Origin: Sphingomonas mali NBRC 15500
Lineage (GTDB): Bacteria > Pseudomonadota > Alphaproteobacteria > Sphingomonadales > Sphingomonadaceae
Reading direction: 5' to 3'
Length of the DNA stretch: 64,000 bases
Assembly (NCBI RefSeq): GCF_001598415.1
Contig: NZ_BCYX01000002.1
Coordinates: 248,001-312,000 of the forward strand
The translations under genes were made by a program, and so were the position numbers. This document shows positions 53,184 through 62,086 of the stretch, one piece after another; the stretch's first letter is position 1, and each line of letters opens with the position of its first letter. Below the pieces are notes generated by a model, which ran no database searches, was not told the origin of the DNA, and was given only the letters and a program-made list of their open reading frames with translations.

Positions 53184-53224
53184 ATGACGACGGGAATATG
53201 AGTCCCCGCCCCGGTTGCCCATCC

Positions 53225-53542
53225 TCAGTGCAGAACCATCGCGGCCAGTCCGCCGGCCAGGCCGGCGACGACGAACGCCCGCACCAGATGCGGTGCGAAG
53301 CTCAAGCCCAGCAGGATCGCGCCGGACGCCAGCGGGAGCAGGCCGAACCAGGTGACGATATCGGTCGGCGCAGGCCCAGCGACGGCGAGGCCGAGCGACA
53401 GCGCGACGAGCGACCAGCCGGCGATCACGGTCGCGCGTGGCGTGGCGATGCTCCGCCAGCCGCCCAGCAGGATGCCGCGATGCGGCTGCATCGACGCGGC
53501 GAGCAGATAGAGGCCGAGGAACTCCAACATCGCGAAGGTCAT
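53225..53542 (-). CDS. DUF3325 small membrane protein
   Basis: 105 residues, three predicted TM helices (MLEFLGLYLLAASMQPHRGI, VIAGWSLVALSLGLAVAG, LLPLASGAILLGLSFAPHLV). Matches the DUF3325 proteins that accompany PepSY ferric-reductase-like proteins. Start overlaps the PepSY gene stop as ATGA. A longer frame to 53995 is only the shadow of that gene. Confidence 0.85.
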   Translation of the reverse strand: MTFAMLEFLGLYLLAASMQPHRGILLGGWRSIATPRATVIAGWSLVALSLGLAVAGPAPTDIVTWFGLLPLASGAILLGLSFAPHLVRAFVVAGLAGGLAAMVLH

Positions 53543-55059
53543 GCGATCGCCCTCGCCCGCGCGGGCCTGCGGATTTCGGGGCGCTTGCGGGTGACGGCCC
53601 GCATGCAGGCCAGCGCGGTCAAGGCGACGCCGATGAGCAGCGCATCGGCCATGGGCAGCATCGCATCGCCGCGGGCCAATGCCTGCGACAGATAGGATAG
53701 CCCGCCGCCGACGACCGGCGCGGCGAAACAGAGCAAAGCGAGGACTCCCAGCAGCAGCGGCCAACCCAGCCGCGGCGGCACGGCGATCGCAGCGAGAAGC
53801 GCGATGCCAGCGGCATCGAGCGCGATGGTCACTTCCTGTTGCGCGCGATCGATCAGGCCGATCGGCAGCAACCGGTTCACGCAGAGATAGGCCGCAAAAC
53901 CGATCGGCACCCCGGCGATGATTCCGACGTTGAGCCGCTCGACGATCCGGTTGGCGAGCGACAAGGGCGCGCGCTCGCGGCGTTTGACGACCCACAGGAT
54001 CATCCCGCTCGCCACCGCCAGCGTGAGCATCGCGCCGCCGAGAAAATAGAGCCAGCGCAGCAATCCGCCCGCGAACCGGCCCATGTGCAGGCCATAGATC
54101 ACGGCATAGGTGCCGACCGCCGGGCGCGCTTCGCTCCAGGCGCCGATCACCCGGCCGCTCGGCCCGTCGAAACTGACCTCGGCCACGGTCGCGCCGATCT
54201 GCGCGGCGTCGCTGCGATAGACGGTGACGACCGACGCGACGTCGCCGGGATTGGCGATCGACACCCGTGAGAATGGCGCGCCGCCGAACCGCCGCTCGGC
54301 CTCGCGCAGCATCGGCGCGATCGGTGCCAGCGTCGCGGGACGCCCCGCCGCCGGCCGGTCGACCGCGCCTGGCGCGAGGTCGTGAAACGCCGCCGCCAGG
54401 TCGTTGCCGTAATTGGCGACGATCCCCCAGGGCATGTTCAATGACGCGAGCGTGACCAGCCCGCTGAAGGTGATCATCAGATGGAACGGCAAGGCCAGCA
54501 CGCCCAGCGCATTGTGCCCGTCGAGCCAGGACCGTTGTCCCTTGCGCGGGCGAAAGGTGAAGAAATCGCGGAAGATGCGGCGATGCGCGATGATCCCGGT
54601 GACGAGCGCGGTCAGCATCGCCAGCGCGGCGATCGAGGCGAGCCAGCGCCCCCAGGGATAGGGCAGTTCGAGCTCGAAATGGAGCCGGTAGAAGAACTCC
54701 CCGCCCAAAGTCTCGCGCGCGACCGGCGCGCCGCTGACCGGGTCGAGCGCGCGTGCGACATAGTCGCCGCCTTTATCGTAGGTCGCCTCGACAACGTTGG
54801 CGCGATCGTCGGGCGCGGTCAGGTACCAGCCGGTCGAGCCGCGCGCGCTGCTCGCCAGCCAGTTGGTCGCCGCGGCGATCGCCTCGATCCGCCCCGCGCT
54901 GGCGGTCGCTTCGGGGCGCATCCAGCGGCTGATCTCGGGCTTGAACACGCTCATCGTGCCGGCCAGGCACATCACGAACAGCACCCAGCCGAGCGCCAGC
55001 CCGGTCCAGCCGTGCAGCCAGGCCATGACCTGCCGCATCCCCTCGCGGATCGCGCTCAT
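53539..55059 (-). CDS. PepSY-associated TM protein (siderophore/ferric reductase type)
   Basis: 506 residues. Starts MSAIREGMRQVMAWLHGWTG, TM1 next to conserved His/Trp, a periplasmic PepSY domain (ANVVEATYDKGGDYVARALD), and further TM helices carrying conserved His (RLHFELELPYPWGRWL, GHNALGVLALPFHLMITFSG, IYGLHMGRFAGG). Family members (FegB/PiuB-like) are thought to reduce ferric siderophores through membrane heme. ATG at 55059 overlaps the DUF3649 stop as ATGA. The fused N-terminal frame to 55263 is shadow. Confidence 0.92.
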   Translation of the reverse strand: MSAIREGMRQVMAWLHGWTGLALGWVLFVMCLAGTMSVFKPEISRWMRPEATASAGRIEAIAAATNWLASSARGSTGWYLTAPDDRANVVEATYDKGGDYVARALDPVSGAPVARETLGGEFFYRLHFELELPYPWGRWLASIAALAMLTALVTGIIAHRRIFRDFFTFRPRKGQRSWLDGHNALGVLALPFHLMITFSGLVTLASLNMPWGIVANYGNDLAAAFHDLAPGAVDRPAAGRPATLAPIAPMLREAERRFGGAPFSRVSIANPGDVASVVTVYRSDAAQIGATVAEVSFDGPSGRVIGAWSEARPAVGTYAVIYGLHMGRFAGGLLRWLYFLGGAMLTLAVASGMILWVVKRRERAPLSLANRIVERLNVGIIAGVPIGFAAYLCVNRLLPIGLIDRAQQEVTIALDAAGIALLAAIAVPPRLGWPLLLGVLALLCFAAPVVGGGLSYLSQALARGDAMLPMADALLIGVALTALACMRAVTRKRPEIRRPARARAIA

Positions 55060-55361
55060 CGCGCCGGCGGCCCGATCATCCAGGCCAGCCCGCCGAACAG
55101 GGCGGCCAGCACGACCACCCCGCCCCAGGCTCGCCACGGTCCGCGCGCGACGAACGCCCAGATCGCGACCGCCGGCACCGCCAGATAGGCGCACAAGGTC
55201 CCCGCAATCACCGCGTCGATCCGCCCGCCCGCGCCCAGTCGCGCGACCGCCATCGCCAGGCACGAGGCGACGCCATAAGCGCCGACCGTCGCCGCTAGCA
55301 CGCGCACGGCGACGTTGCCGCGATAGCGCCAGCCGCGCCGATCGACCGCACGCACCGCCAT
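55056..55361 (-). CDS. DUF3649 small membrane protein
   Basis: 101 residues with three TM helices (VLAATVGAYGVASCLAMAVA, VIAGTLCAYLAVPAVAIWAF, VVVLAALFGGLAWMIG). The family is found next to iron-regulated TonB receptors and PepSY proteins. Start at 55361 shares one base with the receptor stop (TGATG). The four-gene chain 57511-53225 is therefore a single coupled operon. Confidence 0.85.
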   Translation of the reverse strand: MAVRAVDRRGWRYRGNVAVRVLAATVGAYGVASCLAMAVARLGAGGRIDAVIAGTLCAYLAVPAVAIWAFVARGPWRAWGGVVVLAALFGGLAWMIGPPAR

Positions 55362-57511
55362 CAGAAATCGAGCCCGATCGTCACCGCCACGCTGCGCGGT
55401 GCGGCGTAATAAGCCTGCCCCCACATCAGGCTGGCGAGATATTTGGTGTCGGTGACGTTGCGCACATTGACCGTCGCGCGGACGTGATCGAGCAGCCGCA
55501 TGCCCGCCATCAGGTCGAGCACCGCATAGCTATTCTGGCGCAGCAGGACGTCGCCGGTCACCACACCCATATTCTGCACCGTGGCATCGGCGTAGCGGAT
55601 CGCGTTCTGCCAGCGCAGTTGCGCGCCGAGCTTGAGGTCGTTGAGCCGCGGCACCGTATAAGTGGTCGACAGCTTGAGCGATTTGGTCGGCAGGAAAGTA
55701 CGGGTCGGGTTGCCGGCCTGATCCTCGATCTCCAGCCCGCTATAGCCGCCACTGACTTGCCAAGTGTCGGTGACCTTGCCCGCAATCTCGATCTCGAACC
55801 CGCGCGAGCTGGTGTCGACCCCGGCATAACAGGTCCCGCCGACCGGCCCGTTGACGCACGGCCCGTTGGGATCGCCGAACGCGCCGATCGCCGATGCCAG
55901 CCCCTTCTGCTTGGCGCGGAACAAGGACGCGGTGGCATAGAGCTTGCCGCCGAACCACTCGCTCTTGATCCCGCCCTCGATGCTGCTGCCCCGCGCCGGA
56001 TCGAGCTTGCGGTTGTTGATGTCGACTTCGGTCTGCGGATTGAAGATGTCGGTATAGCTCGCATAGAGCGAGACGTTCCCGGTCAGGTCATAGACCGCGC
56101 CGGCATAGGGGCTGACCGCATGCGCGTCGCGCGACTGGTCGGTGCCATAGGAAATGCCGGTCGACTTGAGCCACATCGCGCTGGCGCCGACCACCGCCTT
56201 CAACCGATCGGTGATATTGAGGTGCGCCGCGCCGTACGCACGGGTCAGCCGGTCGGTATAGTCGGCGGCGAGATAGGCGCCGGGATAGCTCGGTTCGGGG
56301 ACGATCGTCTTGCCCCAATCGCCGACCGCCGGAAAGACGATCGCGTCGCTCGAGAAATTCTCCCACTCGCGGCCATGCGAGCGCGCGGTCGAGACGCCGA
56401 ACGCCAGTTGGTGCTGGCGACCGAACAGCTTGAACGGGCCGGACGCGTAGAAATCGCCGAGATACTGATTATAGGCCGAGGGATAGATGCCCGACATGCC
56501 CGCGACGCCCAGCCCGGTCGCGCGGTCGGGAAAATTATAGGCGTAGAGCAGCTTCGCTTCTTCCTCGAAGCGCTTGTAGGTGAACACGCCCTTCGCCGAC
56601 CAGCCGCCGCCGAGATCGTAAGCGAGCTCGCCGAACGCGCTCTGATCAGTGACATTCCAATAGGTCCAGGGCGCCGAGGTCGAGGCCGAGACCGGATAAT
56701 CGATCCGCGTCCCGTCGCTATAGGTCAGCGGCAATGCGCCCCACATGACGCCGTCGGCATGGTTTTCCTGACGCGTATAGCCCGCCGTCGCGGTCAGCCG
56801 CGGCGTGACCTTCCACGAGACGATGCCGCCATAGACGTTGCGGTTGACGTGGTTGAAGTCGAGCCAGGAATCGCGATTGTCGTGCGCATAGATCAGCCGC
56901 GCGGCGACATTGCCCGAGGCGTCGAGCGGCCCCGACACGTCGCCTTCGAAGCGCAACTGGTTCCACGACCCCGCCATGACCGAGGCCGAGGCCCGGAAGT
57001 TCTCGGTCGGCCGCTTGCGGACATAATTGATCGTCGCCGACGGATTGCCGATCCCGGTCATGATCGCATTGGCGCCGCGCACCGTCTCGACCCGATCCCA
57101 CAAAGCCGTGTCGAGCGCGCCGAATTGCAGCCCCCAGAGCAACGGCATGCCGATCCCGTCGACCTGGAAATTGGTGATGCCGAAGCCGCGCGCGTTGAAA
57201 TAGGTGCGGTCGGTCTCGACCCGCTCGACATTGATCCCGACCGCCTGGTCGAGCAGGTCGTTGATGTTGGTCAGCGCGAAATCGTCGATCCGGCTGCGGT
57301 CGATGATGGTGACCGATTGCGGCGTCTCGCGCAGCGTCAGCGGCAAGCCGGTCGACGACGCGCTCTGGTTCGCCGCCAGCGTGCCGGTGATAACGATCTC
57401 CGGCTTCGCCTGATCGTCGGTTTCGTCCTCAGGCCCCGCCGCCCAGGCCGGATGGCTCCAGGCAAGCGCCAACACAGCGGAGAGAGCGAGGTGCCTGCGG
57501 GCAATGGTCAT
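55361..57511 (-). CDS. TonB-dependent siderophore receptor, iron-uptake operon
   Basis: 716 residues. ATG at 57511 with GGAAGG 7 nt before; signal peptide MTIARRHLALSAVLALAWSH..AWA. TonB-box region KPEIVITGTLAANQSAS, plug with PQSVTIIDRSRIDDFALTNI and VETVRGANAIMTGIGNPSA, then the beta-barrel ending AVTIGLDF. FecA/FhuE-like siderophore type. The operon partners (DUF3649, PepSY, DUF3325) and a Fur-like box upstream point to ferric siderophore uptake. Confidence 0.95.
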   Translation of the reverse strand: MTIARRHLALSAVLALAWSHPAWAAGPEDETDDQAKPEIVITGTLAANQSASSTGLPLTLRETPQSVTIIDRSRIDDFALTNINDLLDQAVGINVERVETDRTYFNARGFGITNFQVDGIGMPLLWGLQFGALDTALWDRVETVRGANAIMTGIGNPSATINYVRKRPTENFRASASVMAGSWNQLRFEGDVSGPLDASGNVAARLIYAHDNRDSWLDFNHVNRNVYGGIVSWKVTPRLTATAGYTRQENHADGVMWGALPLTYSDGTRIDYPVSASTSAPWTYWNVTDQSAFGELAYDLGGGWSAKGVFTYKRFEEEAKLLYAYNFPDRATGLGVAGMSGIYPSAYNQYLGDFYASGPFKLFGRQHQLAFGVSTARSHGREWENFSSDAIVFPAVGDWGKTIVPEPSYPGAYLAADYTDRLTRAYGAAHLNITDRLKAVVGASAMWLKSTGISYGTDQSRDAHAVSPYAGAVYDLTGNVSLYASYTDIFNPQTEVDINNRKLDPARGSSIEGGIKSEWFGGKLYATASLFRAKQKGLASAIGAFGDPNGPCVNGPVGGTCYAGVDTSSRGFEIEIAGKVTDTWQVSGGYSGLEIEDQAGNPTRTFLPTKSLKLSTTYTVPRLNDLKLGAQLRWQNAIRYADATVQNMGVVTGDVLLRQNSYAVLDLMAGMRLLDHVRATVNVRNVTDTKYLASLMWGQAYYAAPRSVAVTIGLDF

Positions 57512-57561
57512 CGACGAGCCTTCCAAGATGCGATCGGGAAGCGCGGCTCGTATGATTGTCG

Positions 57562-57587
57562 CTATTGCGAGTCAATGTCATTATCAA
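57562..57587 (-). promoter_or_regulatory. Fur-box-like site before the siderophore receptor
   Basis: On the minus strand the site reads TTGATAATGACATTG followed by ACTCGCAATAG, about 51 nt before the receptor start. It has the GATAAT-like and TTGCGA-like halves of alphaproteobacterial Fur/Irr boxes, with imperfect symmetry. Confidence 0.45.
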
Positions 57588-57805
57588 TAATTGGCGAGAG
57601 ATGCACAATCGCGGCGTCGCTCGGAACTCAATGGAGCGTGAATGAGAGTGCGGACGCAGTGGGCGGCTGTCGGCGAGGGCCATCAGCCTTGGCGTGGGAA
57701 CGCTCAGTGATATGCCGTCACCACCGGAAGCGGCCCCGCCTGTGCAGCGCAGTCCGTCAGCGATATGTTAGGATGGCCGAACAGGCCAACCAGTTGGGGG
57801 AATGG

Positions 57806-58417
57806 ATGACCGACCAAGAGCTTTTCTGGACCAAGCTATCAGCTATTGGGCAACTGCTCGGAGCGGCGGCAACATTCGCTGCGGTTGCCGTGTCCCTTTG
57901 GATTGCCCTTTCTGAGCGCAGCCCGAAGCTCAAGGTCAAGGCTGGCGAGCGTCTGACCATCGGCGGCGGTTTGCCCGAACAGCGTCTATTGATGATTTCT
58001 ATTACCAACGTTGGGCAGCGCGTGGCCCACATCCGTACAGTTGGCTGGCGAAGCGGGACTTGGCCTTGGCAGTGGCCGGCATTCCTGCGCCGCCAATACG
58101 CCGTCCAAATGCCGGGGGACACCGGGCTAGGGCGAGACCCTCCGTTTACTATCGAACCCGGCCAAGAAATCTCTGTGTATCTGAATCTAGACCATTACCT
58201 AGCGCGCATCAGAGAACTCGATCGGGATCCTATGTTCTCGCGCGCGTGGCCGGTACTCGGACTCAGACGAACAAGAACATGGGTTTGGGCAGGCACTGCT
58301 GAAGGCATGACCGCTCGAGGTTCTGTCGAGGAGCCGCTAATTCGGCTTTTGGTCGATGCCGAGCGTGATGCCCAGCAGCGGATTGCGGCGGCAGCAGAAC
58401 AGATGGCAGCTCCATAG
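57806..58417 (+). CDS. Unrecognised membrane-anchored protein
   Basis: About 203 residues. ATG at 57806 has GGGGGA close upstream; an alternative in-frame ATG lies at 57773. One N-terminal TM helix (LLGAAATFAAVAVSLWIALS) is followed by a beta-rich soluble domain (KLKVKAGERLTIGGGLPEQR, LLMISITNVGQRVAHI, FTIEPGQEISVYLN). This plan, a short anchor then an Ig-like beta domain, is common in accessory-island proteins of unknown function. It is the left-most gene of the AT-richer 57.8-63.2 kb island. Confidence 0.65.
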   Translation: MTDQELFWTKLSAIGQLLGAAATFAAVAVSLWIALSERSPKLKVKAGERLTIGGGLPEQRLLMISITNVGQRVAHIRTVGWRSGTWPWQWPAFLRRQYAVQMPGDTGLGRDPPFTIEPGQEISVYLNLDHYLARIRELDRDPMFSRAWPVLGLRRTRTWVWAGTAEGMTARGSVEEPLIRLLVDAERDAQQRIAAAAEQMAAP

Positions 58418-58420
58418 TTT

Positions 58421-58459
58421 GGGTTATCCGTGCCGGTTTTAGACAGGCACGGGTAACCC
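58421..58459. repeat. Island palindrome A (long hairpin)
   Basis: GGGTTATCCGTGCC and GGCACGGGTAACCC form a 14-bp stem with one G-T wobble around an 11-nt loop, between two convergent genes. The ATCCGTGCC part matches copies C-E. It may end both transcripts. Confidence 0.75.
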
Positions 58460-58488
58460 TGTCACTGCGAGAGCGCCCTTCAGGCCGC

Positions 58489-59616
58489 CTAAATTCGATA
58501 ACGCAGGATATCGCCTTCGAGCAGAAAACTCGCTCGTCGGCGGTCTTCATCCGCGATGATGTGTTGGGCGAACCCGGGGCATTCGTCTGTCGATGCGTCC
58601 AGGAGACGCGCCAGCAACGCCAATGAGCGACGTTGCTGTGGACTCAGGGCTTCCAGCTCAGCTTCGAGATCGCCCAACGGCGTACGATTTATGTGGCTGA
58701 AGAGCTTGCCAAGCAGGCCTGCCAGCGGATCCGATATCTGGATGCCCGGTTCGCTCTGAGAATTAGCGAACCGGAAATGGCGCAGCGGGGCGCCCTTCTC
58801 GGTGAAAGGTAGAGCCTCAAGATAGGCCTCGATCACCTTTTCGTCATCTAGGATGTGTTGCGAGTTCTTGAACAGGCAAAGGCGATTCCGGAAAAACTCA
58901 CCAAATCCCTCGATCAGCACGTTCGGCGTCTCGTCTTCGAGATACGGCAGGGAGGTAAGCTTCCGTGCCATCTGCAACAGGCCTTTTAGCATGTAGAATG
59001 CGAAATGATCGAGCATATCTTCGCGATTCTCGACCAACTCGAGCAGTTCGGCCACAAACGCAGGTCGGCGTTGGCGCCCGACATCAGGATAGCCATACCG
59101 GCCAAGGAATTCAGCGGTGCCGTCGACGTCGTCACGCAGCACAGAATAGAGGCCATCTTTGAGAAGCATGTGCGCCATGTACAATTGCGGCTCGCGGGCT
59201 TCGGCGAGGATCGAATCCACGATGTCGACGATCGACCAATAAAGCAGACCGGTGACCTGATAATGGACAAGGAAACCTTGTTCGGTCACCCATTTTAGGA
59301 AGGCTTCGACCTTGGCCGACTTGAGCAATTGCAAGAAGTCGCCTTGGCCGAGATGCTTGAGCTTGATCTCCTTTGCGTTCGGTTGAAGACGTAAGGACGC
59401 GCGAAGCGGGGTAAGATCGATAGCGTTGGGGCGCCCCCGATGGACAATCCCTCCCAGCACGAAACTTTCGGGCCGACGAATATTCATTCCGCCCCCGGTC
59501 AGGTGAAGCTTCCTGACGTTGTTCGTCTCATCGTAGTAGAAGGTGTAGCGCCCATCCACGTTCGGCAGATGGTTGGCTGTAAGGATCATGTTTCGATATT
59601 CGTCGACGTCAATCAT
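58489..59616 (-). CDS. DUF3800-like protein (predicted RNase H-fold)
   Basis: About 375 residues from ATG 59616. The N-terminal strand YTFYYDETNN carries the Asp-Glu (residues 29-30) that opens DUF3800 proteins; near the C-terminal third, GIQISDPLAGLLGKLF matches the family's second acidic motif (lQ-x-AD-x-x-ag type). The protein is longer than most DUF3800 members, with a helical insert (ELLELVENREDMLDHFAFYM). DUF3800 genes are frequent in phage-defence islands and are predicted nucleases. Flanked by palindromes A and B. Confidence 0.6.
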   Translation of the reverse strand: MIDVDEYRNMILTANHLPNVDGRYTFYYDETNNVRKLHLTGGGMNIRRPESFVLGGIVHRGRPNAIDLTPLRASLRLQPNAKEIKLKHLGQGDFLQLLKSAKVEAFLKWVTEQGFLVHYQVTGLLYWSIVDIVDSILAEAREPQLYMAHMLLKDGLYSVLRDDVDGTAEFLGRYGYPDVGRQRRPAFVAELLELVENREDMLDHFAFYMLKGLLQMARKLTSLPYLEDETPNVLIEGFGEFFRNRLCLFKNSQHILDDEKVIEAYLEALPFTEKGAPLRHFRFANSQSEPGIQISDPLAGLLGKLFSHINRTPLGDLEAELEALSPQQRRSLALLARLLDASTDECPGFAQHIIADEDRRRASFLLEGDILRYRI

Positions 59617-59694
59617 GGTCTCACAATAGCGCAACGGTGGTGATCAATAGAGTCACATCCAATCCGAAGCTCAAATCCGCCCTCGGCTTGAGAT

Positions 59695-59722
59695 CTTCGC
59701 CAGTTTAACAGGCTCGAAAAAT
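59695..59722. repeat. Island palindrome B (degenerate)
   Basis: GCCAGTTTAACAGGCTCGAAA shares the AGTTTAA core and the CGAAAA tail with copies C-E but has lost the left arm. It lies between two divergent genes. Confidence 0.5.
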
Positions 59723-59804
59723 CTCCGTTGAATCTACACGAGATCGCTCTCTAATCTGACGCCTCGCTCTTATCTCCGGCCTAGGGCGACGACGAATCTA
59801 CTTG

Positions 59805-59827
59805 TCCATAATGGACTAATGTCCATT
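59805..59827. promoter_or_regulatory. GTCCAT/ATGGAC operator-like palindrome
   Basis: Perfect 13-bp palindrome GTCCATAATGGAC (59805-59817) followed 4 nt later by a third GTCCAT half-site (59822-59827), 55 nt before the start of the 59882 gene. The spacing is typical of small helix-turn-helix repressors. No such regulator gene is in the window. Confidence 0.55.
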
Positions 59828-59881
59828 TTACTGACCTTGAGAGAGCGACTAACCCTACGTTATGAAGGGTAGATCGCAAGA

Positions 59882-60760
59882 ATGACGCCGGATATATCAG
59901 AGTTTACGTACGGCTTCGCGCTGACCAACGAGCTAGTTGGTTGGATGGCGCTATCAGCGGTCCCAATTTTTCCGAGCCTGATTGAAGAGGGGAAAGAAAC
60001 GGGTGGATATGACGTGAAGCTCGATGCTCCGGGGCTACCTCTCTATCTTCAATTCAAACGCTCTCATGTGATGCAACGTAGAAGCGCCAATGAGATAAAA
60101 AATCTCGGTTTACCTCTAGCTGTTCCCTTCTATCGCTTTACGATTACCGAGCGCAATCGCTCGCTGCAGCACACGTCGTTGGTCGCGCTCGACGATGGCA
60201 CCAACGAAGTGTTCTACGTTGCCCCGCGATTTCATACCTTGGAGGGCATCAACGCGGCTTGGGCCACCAACCGAGTGGCACAACGATCAATCTTTGTGTC
60301 TCCTTCCGATATTGGGATCATCGCCGATGACTTTCGCCACACGGTGTCTTTTGACGGCGCTAGCGCATATTTCTGCTCTGAACCGCGCCAGATCGAGTCC
60401 CTGACGATTGACCAAGTGCGCTCACGCCTGACGGAAAAGCTACAATCGGATGCTCGCCCGGTAAGAGAAAAATTGCGAGATTGGCTTGACCGAAATCGGG
60501 CAGCTGCGACGCGGGCGCAAGAAATCCAACTAGAGATTGATCGGTCTAAAGGAATAGCACCAATGCTTGACCTTCGATCGACGGCTCGATCTCCTCTAGC
60601 GCCGCCTGCAGGTATCCGTCGAATTGGAGAGAGAGCTCCGCCGATGCCTGTCAGAGCGCCCAAACAGATGACACCAGAGCAGGAAGCTTTGCGCACATTG
60701 AGCGACGAAGCGCGAGGCCAATTCAACGCCCAACTGATAGTCGTCCAACCCGCAGTGTGA
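59882..60760 (+). CDS. Unrecognised protein with a possible PD-(D/E)XK nuclease core
   Basis: 292 residues. The N-terminal third has a nuclease-like arrangement: a helix with SLIEEG (Glu35/36), then GGYDVKLD (Asp44) and YLQFKRS (Gln57, Lys59), the D-x(12)-QxK spacing of PD-(D/E)XK variants. The middle is beta-rich (HTSLVALDDGTNEVFYVAPR); the C-terminal 100 residues are helical and charged, then Pro-rich. No membrane segment. Codon use is less GC-rich than the backbone. A defence-type nuclease is a hypothesis only. Confidence 0.65.
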   Translation: MTPDISEFTYGFALTNELVGWMALSAVPIFPSLIEEGKETGGYDVKLDAPGLPLYLQFKRSHVMQRRSANEIKNLGLPLAVPFYRFTITERNRSLQHTSLVALDDGTNEVFYVAPRFHTLEGINAAWATNRVAQRSIFVSPSDIGIIADDFRHTVSFDGASAYFCSEPRQIESLTIDQVRSRLTEKLQSDARPVREKLRDWLDRNRAAATRAQEIQLEIDRSKGIAPMLDLRSTARSPLAPPAGIRRIGERAPPMPVRAPKQMTPEQEALRTLSDEARGQFNAQLIVVQPAV

Positions 60761-60768
60761 AACTAGGT

Positions 60769-60799
60769 ATCCGTGCTAGTTTAAACGGGCACGAAAAGC
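60769..60799. repeat. Island palindrome C
   Basis: 31 bp: ATCCGTGC, TAGTTTAAAC, GGGCACG, AAAAGC. The CGTGC/GCACG arms enclose the self-complementary GTTTAAAC. It lies 8 nt after the stop of the 59882 gene. Confidence 0.85.
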
Positions 60800-60922
60800 A
60801 GATCGACATCCTCGCGGACCCGGACGATCCTCGCGATCTCTTCGAAATATTGCGGCGAGCTGCTTACCCTGCGGCCGCCGGACCTCGACAGTTCCCGCCT
60901 CTCTGAATTCAGCTATTCAACG

Positions 60923-61933
60923 TCATTCGTCGCGAGGCTCAGGCAAGTTCGGAAGGGCAATCCCGAGGCTTAGGCCGGGCGGTAGCTTTTCGACGGCGAT
61001 CAGCGTGGCGACGTCGGACACAAGGCGGCCATCGCTAAGTTCAGCGTAGGAAGGATACCAGAGGTCATCGGTTGCGTGGAATTCATAGACAAGCCGAACC
61101 GGCGCTAGGCTTGCCGCACGCATCCGCGCGATAAGTTGGGCCGCACGAGCGGCCGCTCCATCTAGAGCGTCGTGTGCCTTGTAATGTCGCGCGACGTCGT
61201 GCCCCCGTAACATGAACGAGATGTGACAGTCGCCGTGAAACGATTGCAGTTCGACTACAGGATTGCTGCACTTCGCCATGTGCGAAGACAGCTTCCTGAG
61301 CCACTTTCGCACGGCGACGTAGACGTCCTTACTGGCCTCGTTGGCAAACGTCGTGACAAATGGATTCCAAACTAACGCCAGAAACAGCACCGAAATGCCG
61401 AGGAAGGTCTGCGAAGTATCAGCAGCGTTATTCGAGCGTCCCCGGAAATCGATTGGGAACGGTGCGTCGCGGGTGACCTCGTTCACCAATGAGGGATCAA
61501 TCTCTCGCGGATCGACCGCCAACTGGAATCTAAAGTCTGTCGGAAGAGCCGGTAAAGTGTCCGGCGACGGCGCGTCAGCGAGCGGATCCATGCCGAGCTC
61601 ACCAAAACTTAGCTTCGGAGCACCCTCATAAAACCCCAGCACCGCCGCGACGAAGACGTTGCCGGTCTGGTTTTCGAAGACCTTCGCCGCAATCACCTTC
61701 CCTAGCGGCCGTCCCGGATCGTGACCGAGCAGCAATGGAAAGTGATCGGCATTGATCTCAGCTGCAAGTTGGCGAGGATCCAGCGGCACGAGTAAGTTTC
61801 CGTCCGCGTCAGTGTCATTCGACCAGATCACCGACTTGGCGAGCCGACCAAAGACGGCGCCGCCAGCGTTGGCGATCAAGGCTTCCGCCATCCAGGCGGT
61901 GGCCTCTGGGCTGCTCTCAATAAGGTCCGCCAT
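60923..61933 (-). CDS. Unrecognised protein, N-terminus resembling phage prohead protease
   Basis: 336 residues. The segment FPLLLGHDPGRPLGKVIAAK followed by VFVAAVLGFY resembles S78-type prohead proteases (target HDPxKPIGKV), but the catalytic pattern cannot be confirmed. A hydrophobic stretch near 185-200 (FLGISVLFLALVWNPFV) could be a membrane helix. The C-terminal half is alpha/beta (VVELQSFHGDCHISFMLRGH). Bounded by palindromes C and D. Function unknown. Confidence 0.6.
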   Translation of the reverse strand: MADLIESSPEATAWMAEALIANAGGAVFGRLAKSVIWSNDTDADGNLLVPLDPRQLAAEINADHFPLLLGHDPGRPLGKVIAAKVFENQTGNVFVAAVLGFYEGAPKLSFGELGMDPLADAPSPDTLPALPTDFRFQLAVDPREIDPSLVNEVTRDAPFPIDFRGRSNNAADTSQTFLGISVLFLALVWNPFVTTFANEASKDVYVAVRKWLRKLSSHMAKCSNPVVELQSFHGDCHISFMLRGHDVARHYKAHDALDGAAARAAQLIARMRAASLAPVRLVYEFHATDDLWYPSYAELSDGRLVSDVATLIAVEKLPPGLSLGIALPNLPEPRDE

Positions 61934-62042
61934 TGCCGCCCCCAGAGTAGAGAAAAATTGCTAGAAAGCAGAGCTAGTGCCCGGATGCACCCTGTCCCGC
62001 CCGCCATTCCGCGCCGCCAATAAACATGCAAGAGCTTCCGAA

Positions 62043-62073
62043 ATCCGCGCTAGTTTAAACAGGCACGAAAAGC
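62043..62073. repeat. Island palindrome D
   Basis: 31 bp: ATCCGCGC, TAGTTTAAAC, AGGCACG, AAAAGC. It differs from copy C at two positions and has the same orientation. It lies 13 nt from the stop of the 62087 gene. Confidence 0.85.
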
Positions 62074-62086
62074 TCCTAAGAGCAGC

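Noticed and set aside
54797..58417. 1206-codon plus-strand open frame
   Set aside because: Most of it is antisense to the PepSY, DUF3649 and TonB receptor genes and has no protein-like order; only its last 203 codons are a plausible gene.
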